DNA from: Cafeteria roenbergensis | Taxonomy: Eukaryota > Sar > Bigyra > Bicosoecida > Cafeteriaceae | Assembly: GCA_008330645.1 (NCBI GenBank) | Contig: VLTN01000026.1 | Location: forward strand, 186,001 to 250,000 | Direction: 5' to 3' | Length of the DNA stretch: 64,000 nt | Shown: in pieces, positions 20,001 through 30,000 of the stretch | How the letters are laid out: each line of letters opens with the position of its first letter | Numbering within the stretch: position 1 is the stretch's first letter | Translations under genes and position numbers: made by a program | The notes under the pieces: model-generated | What the model was told of the DNA's origin: nothing | Database searches by the model: none | Seen by the model: only the letters and a program-made list of their open reading frames with translations

Positions 20001-22653
20001 CGTCAGTTCCGGCGCCTCCGCGAGGGCCTTCCCAACTGCCTCAGAGCGAGCCGCCGGCTTTGCTGACCAGTTCGGTTTCGGCTCGCTTGCCGGGAGCGCG
20101 TCCATGTTCGAGGGGAGTGACCCCTTTGGGCCGCTGTCCGGGACCGGCGGCTTTGGCCAGGCGTCTTTGCCAGGGATGCACGCCTTTGACTCCGCTGACT
20201 CGACCGAAAGCGGCGCTCTGTTCGGAAGCGGCTTTGCCACTCCCGTTGAGTTCTTCGCGGACCCTGGGGTGCTTGAGGCTGAATGGGACGTGGCTCAGCT
20301 GCCTCCGGGCGCCGACTTGGCCAGAGGCGCGGGGGGAGACGGAGGCATGCCGGGCACCAGCGGCCGTGACGGCATGCTGTTCCACGACGACAGCATGTTC
20401 GACCCGGCCGCGGTCCTTGCGCCGGGTGGCTTCTCCACCATGTTCGTCGATCGCGCGGTCTCAACCGCCCCGTTGTCCCCTGAGCCATGGGTTGGGGCCC
20501 CGCCCCAGTTCCGCGGACCGTTCGCCTCACAGCTGGCCATGGCACAGAGGGGCGAACCCGCCGCCCGGGCGGCAGGCCCAGCCGACGCCGCTGGCAAGCC
20601 GCACGCAGAGCACGACCTCCTGCCGGGAGAGGCGTCCGCTCAAGGCCGCCCAGGTTCCCAGCGCGCAAGCGCAGGCAAGCCGCCCGTCTCAGCTGGCGGC
20701 ACAATGGCCGGTGGCCCGCCGTCCGGGCAAGCCAGTCGAGGGGCCGAGGCTGAGCCCTCGGCCGCCTCCTCGTCCTCGCCCCCCTTGGCAGCGACGCCCG
20801 CCTCGGGCGCTGCAGCTACCGGTCTATCGGCACCCTCAGGGCCTTCCCCCGGCGCAGCCGGCGGCGCTAGTGGTGCCGCCAGGGCAGAAGCCGGGTCCGC
20901 GCCGTCCCAGGAGGAGCACAACCACGCGGACCGCCGCCACTGGGCGTACTACAACCGCTGGCTTCGCTGGGCCAGCCTCCAGCAGCAGCGGCGCATCCGT
21001 GCCGCTGCCCTGGACTTCTTCAAGAACCCCGCCCCTGGCTCGCCTGCCTACGACGCGGCCATCGCGGCGGCTGCTACGGAATTCCACCGGCAGCGGTCGA
21101 GGTTCGCCGCCCGTGCTCGGCAGATGCAGCTCATGAAGGCGCAGCGGCAGTTCCAGCTCCAGCGCCAGCGCCACATGCTCCGAGCCCAGATGCAGCGCGG
21201 CCACGCGGACGAGTTCGGGGCGCCAGGCGAGGCCCACAACCCTTGGAACCGAGGGCTTGGCGATGCGGAGGGCCAAGACCGCGGCAGCAGCGGCTCTCAC
21301 ACGGCAGCTGCCGGCACCAGCACGGCGTCTTTTGTGCCAGGCAGTCGCGCTGGCCCCAGTCAGCCGCAGGCGGCAAGCCGCACCATCGCGATGCCAACCA
21401 TCTCGTCCGGCTGCTCCACGGTTTCGTCCCAGTCACCTGCTACCGCTGCCAGGGCTGCCGCAGCGTCGCCTGACATGGCGGTGGTGTCTGCTGCGGGCCC
21501 TGCGCCCGGCCCCAGCGATCAGCCGTCAAGCGCTCCCGGGCCTGAGGGCTGGGCTCGTGGCTCCCCAAGCGTGGCTGCGCTTGCCGCGCAAGCGGCCGGT
21601 CGCGGGCCGGCGCAGCTGAGGCTGAGAGCCGAGGACAGCTTGGCGTCGGCGGCGTCCCGGGGCAGCGACGCGGCCAAGACGAGCGGGAGCAGGACCGCGG
21701 GGGCCGAGTCTGGGAGAGAGGTCGGCCGCGACGCACCAGCTGGCGCGAGTGGCAGGACCAGCAACCACAGCAGCAACAGCGCCATCACTTCAGCAGGAGT
21801 TGGCGGTGGGAGTGGCATGGCGGCGCTCTCGTGCGTGGCTGCTCTGGCTCGCGAGGACGGCACCTCGTCGGCGAGCAGCTCGTCTCGTCCAGCCCGCCCG
21901 CCTGTGGTCGCCCCAAGCCTCACAGACCCCCCAGCACGGGACGCGGGCGACGACACTGGAGGATATGCAAGCTCGCATAGGCAAGCGCCGATGGGGCCTT
22001 CCCTCTCACAGCAACAGCAACAGCAACAGCAGCTCCTTGCCGAGCAGCAATATTTGATGCGAATGCGCCGCACGCAGCAGCTTCAGCACCAGCGCCAGCA
22101 ATTCCTCCTGCACCAGCAACAGCAATTGCTGCAACAGCAACATCACCAACAACAACAGTACTTTCAGGCGCCCTCAAGCGTGGGATGGCTTGGGCCGGCG
22201 GACTCGCTGACGGGCGGCATGCTCCCGACGTCACGCCACGCCGCACTCGCTTTCGCGGACAGCGCGCGGTCCAACCGCAGCGGCTACTCTGCCCATCCGC
22301 TTCAGCGAAACGGCCCGGGCGGCGGTGCTGGCGCAGAGGGGTCAGGCGACTTCGGGCCGCCTCAGGCGCTCGGCGGCCCCCACCCCGCGTTCACCGCAAC
22401 CGGCTCGTTTGACCCTGCTCGAAGAGCAACCACCTGGCCGGCCGAGGCCCGCGTGCAGCCCTCCTTCTTCGGGGCAGGCAGCGCCGCGGAGCTGGTGGCC
22501 GACGACTCTGCCAGGTCTGGAGTTCTCCCATGGAACGACTCGATGCGATCGCTCAGCGCTGCGGAGGCCGGCGCCATGCTTTCCGGGGGTCTGCTCGAGC
22601 GCAGGTCTGGCGACTCGGGCGGCCAGGCGGAAGGCCCGTCCAGACATTCTTGA
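17084..22653 (+). CDS. TALE-class homeodomain protein, two exons (inferred)
   Basis: This is a likely nuclear transcription factor. The homeodomain spans 18309-18506 and shows LPPSATLTLKRWM (helix 1), the diagnostic TALE three-residue PYP insertion, and WFRNERKRVW (recognition helix with the invariant W, F, N and R). I infer exon 1 as 17084-17389, starting MDIPPSALAAAPD and containing KRTR and KRAR basic patches, with donor GTGAGA. The intron is 449 bases and the acceptor follows a pyrimidine-rich tract at 17837-17838. Both junctions are phase 0, giving about 1,706 residues with the homeodomain near 260-325. The rest is low-complexity: glutamine/histidine runs at 19879-19962 and 22009-22160, and serine/glycine/alanine elsewhere. 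One helical island at 20932-21200 (HWAYYNRWLRWASLQQQRRI, then a Q/R-rich helix) looks folded. If exon 1 is wrong, the open frame still extends upstream of the homeodomain from 17374. Confidence 0.82.
19879..19962 (+). repeat. CAG/CAC-rich tract encoding Gln/His
   Basis: Imperfect CAGCACCAG repeats encode a mixed glutamine/histidine run within the homeodomain gene, typical of transcription-factor activation segments. Confidence 0.75.
22009..22160 (+). repeat. CAA/CAG-rich tract encoding poly-Gln
   Basis: Three clusters of CAACAG codons encode glutamine runs interrupted by leucine, methionine and arginine near the C-terminus of the homeodomain protein. Mixed CAA and CAG codons reduce slippage and suggest selection on the peptide. 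Confidence 0.75.
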
Positions 22654-22851
22654 GCCGAGGCGTGCTCTGTTGGGCCACGCTTTGCGTAGTTGCGGCGCAA
22701 ACGCGCAATTTGGTACATGGTGACGCAGGTCGGCTGGGTGTTCAGCCTCGGCTTGCGTCCCGCGGGCTGAAACGAAGACTCTGCCCTGGGGGCTGCCGTG
22801 ATTGCGTGCGCGACGCAAGGGCACATGGCACGCATACTAACACTCGGACAC

Positions 22852-25800
22852 TCATGAAACAAGCTCCGTGAGGCATCCCATGACAGGTGCAAGGCGCGGG
22901 CAAGCCGAAGCTGCAGCTGCTCCCGGCACGACCAGTGCGACCATGTCCACCTTGGCATTGGGGTGCAAAAGGGCTCTGAGCCGCCTGCGAAGCGCATCTG
23001 CAGCGAACCGCGACACTGAAAAGTCGCTCGCGGACAGACCCGTCATGAACCGGTCGCCCTCGGCTCCAGCAAACAGAACGCGGACACCGCGCTGCTGCGC
23101 GTCCACGCCAGATGTCCTGCAGTCGGCGATGTCCAGGGCAAACTGGTAGGTCCACCGCGCTGCGCCGCTCGACCCCGCGAGCATCGCATCATGTTTCGCC
23201 GGATTCATCGGCAACGGCAAGCTGCCCTCTCCCCGCTTGGTGCAGGTATCGGGCTCAGGGTGGGCAGGGAGACGCGTCGTCCCTCGGGAGAAGGCTGTGC
23301 CTCCCGAGGGTGGGCCCGTCGCTGCGCTGAGCTCCGTGCCAAGGGCACCAGATTCCACGCCCTGGGAGCCGGGGCTGGGGCGAAGGACCGCCATCGCCGC
23401 GATGTCTCCCGGCGAAATCGCAATCACGCGGCCAACGAACCGCACTAGCACTGGGTGCCTGGCCCGCTGAGCGATCAGGCCGGCCGAGGACGCGGCTATG
23501 GCTGGCGGAGCAGCCCCGACGACGCACGTCACGAAAGCGTTTTCGGGGAGAGCAGGCGCGGGCTCGATGCTCACGACGGATTCTGGGCCAGAGGCAGCCC
23601 CCGCCGGACCCCCCGCCTCGCTGCAGTCCAAAAGGCTGCTGCTGCCAGCCGCTGAACAGCCGCCGGGAGCGTCGCTCGCGGGAAGCGCAGCAGCGTTCCG
23701 CTGGGCTGCCCAGGCAAGCAACTTTTGCTGGGCCTGCCACTGAGCGACAGCCGCGTCAGCCGTGTCGCTGCCTACAGCCACGAGGCCACGAGCGCGGGCA
23801 TGCGTGGCAGCCCTCATCCGGCTTGCGGCCGCCCCTCCCTCGACCGCTTCGTCCCCGAGTGACAGCTCGCAAGTTGCAACGGCGCTGCCCGTGAGAGCAG
23901 CGCCCCTGCAGCGCACCCAGCACCCCACGGCAACGTCTCCCCCTCCCGCCACGAGCCACTCTCCGAACCTGGGGTGCAGCGCCAGCCGCATCACCACGCC
24001 ATCAACAGCTGAGCGGCTTTGCTTGACCCACGCGGGCGCCCCATCGCGCTGCATCCGCCCCGTCACTGCCGCGGCTGGCGTTGCGCCGCCAGCCCCGTCG
24101 AACAGCCACCCCGTGGAATCCGACCCTTCCAGCCACCCAGCGCCCGTGAGGGACGACTGCCCATCAGCGGCAGTCCCTTCGCCCCCGCTTCTGCCGCCAG
24201 AATCAGGCGCGCACAGGAACGGCGGGGAGACCAGCCGCTCCCCCGGCGGCGGCTTGCGGCTGTAGCCGGTGCCATCCCAAAGGTGGAGGACCAGCAGCGG
24301 TTTCGCTTGTCCGTCCATCGTCCCTGCTCCGAGCCGTGGCTGCCCCGCGCCGGCCGGCCCGGCGGCAGGCAAGGCGGCGAACGGCGGGTGGTCGCGCTCG
24401 TCCGGACCGACGACCGCCCGCTGCGGGGGCGGGACCGAAGACGCCCCTGCGATGGGCACCTGGGGCGCCAGAACCAGCCTCACGTGCGCGAGGGCTTCGC
24501 TGAGAGACGCAAAGCATCGCTCGTCAGCGGTGCTAACGGCGCACACGCAGCCAAACACGTCCACTGCGTTCCCCACGGCTACGCCGGCCAGCTCCCGTCG
24601 GTCCAAGGCGATTCGGTAGAGCTCCTTCACCGGACCAAGTGACGTTGGCGACTGCCGGCAGAGCTGTGCCCGAGCCGCGGAGCTGAGCGGGCGGCAGGCC
24701 GGTGAAGCAGGCTGAGACGGGGCTGCAGAGTCGGCCGGATTCGGGTCCGGAAGCGTGTCGACCCCGCCACCTGAGCTGCCGCTGCCGCTGCCAGCCGGGT
24801 TGCCGCTGCAGCTGTCGCCACCGCTGCTGCTGCCGCCAGCCTGAGGGGCGCAAGGGACGATAGCGTCGCTTGGGTCTGAGCTGCTCGAGGCTGCCTCCGG
24901 CACGTCGCCTCGCGTCCAGCCCACGAGAGCTCCGCCGCCTCCAGGCTCACCCAAGAGCCGGCGCGGAGGCGGGCGAGCAGCGCCGTCAAACGGGGGCAAC
25001 GGCTCTGCCAAAGCGCGTGGCTGCCGAATGAGCCCAGCCAAGAGCGGCAGGGTGTTTCGCGACCACTCCAGGAGGCGGTTGGCCTCACGCATGTCAGGGT
25101 CGTCCATCACGAACCGGTCACCTTCGCTGCACAGGACAGGGATTGTTCGCACCGCCGGCCGGCTGCGAAGAAGCAGCATTGATGATGGTCCAGGACCCAG
25201 GGGGCATCGCCTGTCCTTGACGTCTCGGTTCGGCGACACAAGGTTCATGTGGGTTCGATGAAACCGCGCCCGCTGAATGCGAATCACGTCGCCAAACGCT
25301 GCTCCGGCAACGACGCCACGCAGCGCGTCTGGCGCCACTCTGGCGCCGGCAGCCGACGACGTCGTTGATGCTGACCCTGGGTGCGTTCGCCTGGTGACGA
25401 AGGCCTGCAGCGTTAGCGGTCCCCTGCCAGCCGCCAGCCACGCAGGGTCGGTGAGCTTCAGAGTGGTGGTCCACTGGCCCAGGCGGTTGAGCGAGGGCAA
25501 CGTCGCGTCCACCACAACGGCCCAAAGATTGGCCGTGAAGTCTCCATCGGCCATGTCGCAAACAGGCGGAAGGCAGCGATCCTCGGCGGGGCTGCCCATC
25601 AGCCGCTGGACGGGGGGCGGGCCACGCGTTGCGCAGCTCCTCCGCCCAACGGCGCCCGCCGCGCGGATTGCCTCCAGGTTAGGGCGAACGCACTGGCAAA
25701 GGTCGTCCGGCAGAGCGGGGAGAAGCCACCGTCCGATCGGCAGCGCCTGGGAAGGCATCGCCGGAGCAGGCATCACTGCAGCGGGCATCGCTGGAGCAGG

Positions 25801-28227
25801 CATCGCCGGAGCAGGCATCGCCGGAGCAGGCATCGCCGGAGCGAGCATCGCTGGAGCGGGCATCGCCGGAGCGGGCATTGACGGAGCTGCAGCCTGCCCC
25901 GTCGGCCCGGCGGCGCGATGGCCAGTTGCCGCCGAGGAGGACGCCTGTGAAGCACGACCCGGGAGCGCGACGGTCGGACGGGCGGCTCTTGCAGCGCAAG
26001 CCCGATGCTCCGCCGCAGAACAAGCAGAGGGCTCGTCGTCGCGAGGGGAGTGGCAGGCCGATCCAGCGTTGGCCGGGCCAGTGCCCTGGCTGGAGACAGA
26101 AGGCCCCGGCGCACGGCCATCCTGGGACGCTGCTGATGCGCGGAGGTCTGGCACTCGCGCGTCGCTCGGCGCCCTCCCCTGCGGCGCATCTGTCGCGTCG
26201 CTGCAGTTCCCAGCTGCGCTCTCAGGAGGGTCATCGCTGTCGCAACCAGCATTGCTTGTGTCTGCCTGCCTGCAGTTGGATGCCTCGCCGAAGCCCGTCT
26301 CGCCGGCCCCGTCGGCACCAGCCCCGCATGCGGTACACCCCATTCCGTCGACAGCGACCGGCTCGGCAATGCCAATGCTGTCTTTGGATTCAACGCGCCT
26401 GCCAGCGCCTGCGACGGTGCCTCCTTGGCAGGCGGGACTGCCGCTCGCAGTGCTTGTGCCGCAGTGTGGGGAGGCGTTGCCACCGGCCGTAGGCACCTCT
26501 GCCATGTCGCCAGGGCCACTGACGCCCCCACCGCCCCCGCTACAGCCACTTGCAGCCCCACCAGTTTGACTCGAACCGGCTTTGGCCTCGACATCCCCTC
26601 CGTGGCCACCACCCGCTTCGCCTTGAGCGTGGCCACCACCAGCACCATCGAGGCCGTCCTCGGCGTTGGTGTCGGAGTCGGCGTCGGAGTCGGCGTCGTC
26701 GCCTCCCACTGAGTCCGAGTCGCTCAGGCCCTCGCTCGACTCGGACCGATCCAGGATTCGAGCACAGGCCGCGATGCGGCGACGAACCCGCCCCAGATGC
26801 GCAACCACTTCACCCCCGTTCGCCCGCTTCCCTCCAGGCCACCCAGGGCGGCTCGCTGAGCGAACGCCAGCGCCGGCAGGCCCCCAGTGGTCGCCGTCGA
26901 ACAGCTCTACCGAGGAGAGGAAGGAAGTGGAGGGCGCGCAGAGGCGTGCGGGCAGTTCGACTTCCCCCTCATTTGAGCTCTGCCCGGTAGAGCAAGTGTC
27001 AGAGTCGCTCGGCGAACCCTCGCCGTCGCTGCCGTCGCTGCCGTCGCTGCCGTCGCTGCCGTCGCTGCCGTCGCTGCCGTCGCTGCCGTCGCTGCCGTCG
27101 CTGCCGACGCTGCCGTCGCTGCCGTCGCTGCCGTCGCTGCCGTCGCTGCCGTCGCTGCCGTCGCTGCCGTCGCTGCCGTCGCTGCCGTCGCTGCCTTCGC
27201 TGCCGTCGCTGCCGTCGCTGCCGTCGCTGCCGTCGCTGCCGTCGCTGCCGTCGCTGCCTTCGCTGCCGTCGCTGCCGTCGCTGCCGACGCTGCCGTCGCT
27301 GCCGTCGCTGCCGACGCTGCTACTGTCGTCGCTCTCCTCATCTACGTCAGAGCCTGCACTCCTGTCGTCGCTGGATCTGCTTCCTGACGCGCTTGGTGTG
27401 CGGCCAAGTCGGGCAGAGGGCGGGGCAGCTCCAGAGGCGGTCAGCGCCAGTCCATGAACCATCACGGTCACATCAGGTGCGCAAACCGCTGACGGCAGCG
27501 GCGGCGGCACCGCCTCCAAAACTCCCCCGGCTGCATCAAGCGACCACAGATGGACTCTGGAGAGGCCACTGACCCGGGGCAAGAATCCCCGGGGAGCAAA
27601 CGAAGAGGCAGCCGACGTGCCCTGGCCACTCTCCCGCACCGCCCGGCGACGAGGCGCGCTGCCCCACGCAAAGCCCGCGCCGGCGTCGTCTTCCTCCTCA
27701 TCGCTGCCGCCGCCTCCACCGCCGGCCCAGAGGCCACGCTCGCTCGACAAGGCCAGCTCGCCGCTCTGCTCGGCCGCCAACCACGATGAAAACCCCACCG
27801 CGCTGCCACGGCTCTGCCCGGCACGAAACCGCGGCAGAGCCGCAGCCCAGGCCACCCCGTGGCTCGTGCGGGGTCGCTTGGCGCGCATGGCCTCACGAAC
27901 CAGCGCACCTGCCCTGCAGGACAGCTCCTCCGCTTGTTGGAGATGGGCAAAGCCAGTGCTGTTGGAGGCGAGGGCCTTGTTCGGCTGAGAGGCGGAGGCG
28001 CCCAGAGGCACCACCGACTGCGCCGCAACGTCGGGGTGGTTTGCGGCCTTGGAGCCTTCGGAGACTTGGTCGTCGCTGGCCGACGACATGATCGGCCACC
28101 GGTGGCCTTGGCGCCGGAATGGCTGGCAAAGGGCGAGCGACGCACGTCTCTCAGAGTCGCTCGCGTCGTCAGCCAGCCATGCCCCGCCGCGTAGCAGCGA
28201 GCGGGGCGATGCTGGAGCGCCGTCGCC

Positions 28228-28296
<69 letters not shown>

Positions 28297-28311
28297 ACCG
28301 TCACCGTCGCC

Positions 28312-28360
<49 letters not shown>

Positions 28361-29460
28361 GCGGTGGCGGTGGTAGCGTCCTCAGCCGCTCTCCTGACTG
28401 GCACAGCTTCGCCCGGCGACTGGTCCGGGCAGCGTAGTGCGCTGGGCACGTGAGCCGACGCAGCCCGCTCGGGCCTTTGAGGGGGCCGCTTGTCAGAGCC
28501 GGGGCCGCCTGTCCCGGCAGCGGAATCACTCCCACAAATGACGAAACCGCCTCCGTCGCCGCCCCCATCACCACCAGCACCCTCCGGAGCATCACTCCTG
28601 CCTGGCAGGGCCGCGGCGTCCTCGCCATCGTCGCGCGGGCGCTTGGCGGCCCTTCCGGCCACGCCTGCTGCTGGGACCACACTCGTGGGCTGGCTCGCAG
28701 GCTCGATCGGCGTGCAGCGGCTTCCAGGGACCGCAGTGGCAGCGCTAGTGGGGGGGCGCTGCGCCTCGGGGCCGGGCCTCGCCGCGCGCGTGGCGCCCTC
28801 CGACCCGGCCTCGGCGGGGCGCACCGACGGCACAACTTCGACCCGAACGTCGCGGCTCGCGACGCTGCGGTTTCGCGCCAGCCTTGCAGCGGCACCCATG
28901 GACCTAGGCGGGGTTTGCAGGGCGGTGCTCGCCACTGAGGCCACGACTGTGGGGAGGCCGCCCACGTGATCCCAGGAGCTCTCGGCAGCGAGGGCATCGG
29001 GCCCCAGGGCTGCCCGCGCGGTGGGGGGGACGACCACCCCCTGGCTGTCGGCTGGCGCTGCAGATGACGTGGCCGGCTGGACCGCCCACCCCGCCCCAGC
29101 GAGCAACACAGCGTCGCCCGGCCGCGCTGCCGCGAGGCTCGCCGCCGCAGGAAACCCCGAGTCCGATGTCAGCACCAGGCGGATCCGCTGGCGGCCGGAG
29201 CCGGCGCCGCGTTGGGCGGCAGCGCCGGCTGCGCGGTCGGCAGAGCCGAGGCCTGCGTCACCGCCTCCGGCGGAGGGGTCTGACGTGGCTGGAGGCTGTT
29301 CCAGCACGGCCTCCACCCGAACACGCGAGGTCCGCGAGGCTGCTGCCGGAGGCGGCTGCGGGCCCCGGGGCTGCAGCGGCAGCGGCGACGAGGGCGGCGA
29401 GGGCACTGTAGCCCGAATAGCGACGACTCGGGCCTGGGAGGCGCGGACAGTGGAACCCAT
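22852..29460 (-). CDS. POT1: POT1-like telomere end-protection protein with giant acidic N-terminal extension
   Basis: Numbering is from the in-frame codon at 29493; the first ATG is at 29460. Three C-terminal segments match POT1 OB folds. OB1 (about residues 1315-1500) has DFTANLWAVVVDATLPS, then GDVIRIQRARFHRTH, and closes with the family helix ANRLLEWSRNTL. OB2 (about 1690-1900) contains LLVLHLWDGTG, equivalent to LLKVWDGTRTP in animal POT1. OB3 (about 2110-2213) has WTYQFALDIAD, VRVLFAGAEGDRFMTGLSA and a final helix. POT1 binds the single-stranded telomeric overhang and recruits other telomere proteins. The first 1,300 residues are mostly disordered and carry GD, GSD and MPAPA tandem repeats. 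The extreme N-terminus (SRVRVEAVLE, QRIRLVLTSD, RPGDAVLLAGAGW) could be another OB fold. POT1 is normally 500-700 residues, so this would be an extreme expansion; two adjacent genes fused only by a chance open frame is the main alternative. Confidence 0.75.
25754..25887 (-). repeat. 15-bp tandem repeat encoding MPAPA
   Basis: About nine imperfect 15-bp units (GGCATCGCCGGAGCA on the plus strand) read as MPAPA on the minus strand, directly before the OB1 segment of the POT1-like protein. They may act as a flexible linker. Confidence 0.85.
27022..27320 (-). repeat. 9-bp tandem repeat encoding Gly-Ser-Asp
   Basis: About 33 units of GCCGTCGCT (plus strand) with a few single-base variants encode (GSD)n with occasional GSE and GSV on the minus strand. 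The array makes an acidic, probably disordered tract in the POT1-like protein. The unit length preserves frame. Confidence 0.95.
27809..27842. repeat. Inverted repeat, 10-bp arms
   Basis: CGGCTCTGCC and its exact reverse complement GGCAGAGCCG are separated by 14 bases inside the POT1-like gene. Both arms are the abundant octamer with one extra matching base on each side. Confidence 0.7.
28219..28359 (-). repeat. 6-bp tandem repeat encoding Gly-Asp
   Basis: About 23 units of GCCGTC, a few with A in place of the first G, encode a (GD)n run on the minus strand in the POT1-like protein. The low divergence between units suggests recent expansion. Confidence 0.95.
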
Positions 29461-30000
29461 CCATACAGCCGCAAGAGGGGGGAGGTTTGGCAAGCGGGAG
29501 ACGCGCTGGCCCGCACGTGAGGGACGCGTCTCGGGCAGCGGTCGCCGATGCTTGTGCTGATTCGAGCCCCGTGTGACTCACCTTGACGTGTTTGAACGCC
29601 AGCGAGGCCGGTCCGCGCCCAACAGCTGCTTCCCCCATGTCTAGCATGTCCCCTGCACACGGGGGGTCCGCAACAAGCCGCAACGAATGCGTGAGGCGCG
29701 CGTGAAGCACCGCGCCAGGTTCAAACGCAATTCGCCCAGCCGCAGCGCAGCTCACCATCCTCAGGCAGGCCTGGCACCAGCGAGGCAAGCTCGGCGAGTC
29801 CCCGAGACCATTTGTCCATTCGGGGCGCGCGCGGCCGACCCTCGCCGCCGGCCCGCGTGCGCCGTTTGGGGGCGGACTTGGAACGGGGCGGCTGGGGGCT
29901 CTGCAGCTCCGGACCCAAGAGCCTGCTGCGCGCGATCCAATTTCCGCCACCCTGGTCGCGCGAACATCCGCGTGAGCCCAGCCCCAAGCCTGCCTCTGAG
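29461..30000. other. Divergent promoter region, POT1-like and collar-like genes
   Basis: This 540-base spacer separates two divergently transcribed genes and presumably carries both promoters. I see no TATA box and no gene. The left part is in frame with the POT1-like gene as far as 29493, but without an ATG. Confidence 0.5.

Noticed and set aside
26560-26590. tRNA B-box-like string on the minus strand
   Set aside because: No matching A box, stems or acceptor pairing; it is within coding sequence of the POT1-like gene.
27022-28359. Regular repeats that could be taken for a CRISPR array
   Set aside because: The units are 9 and 6 bases with no spacers and lie in frame in a eukaryotic coding region; they are plain tandem repeats.
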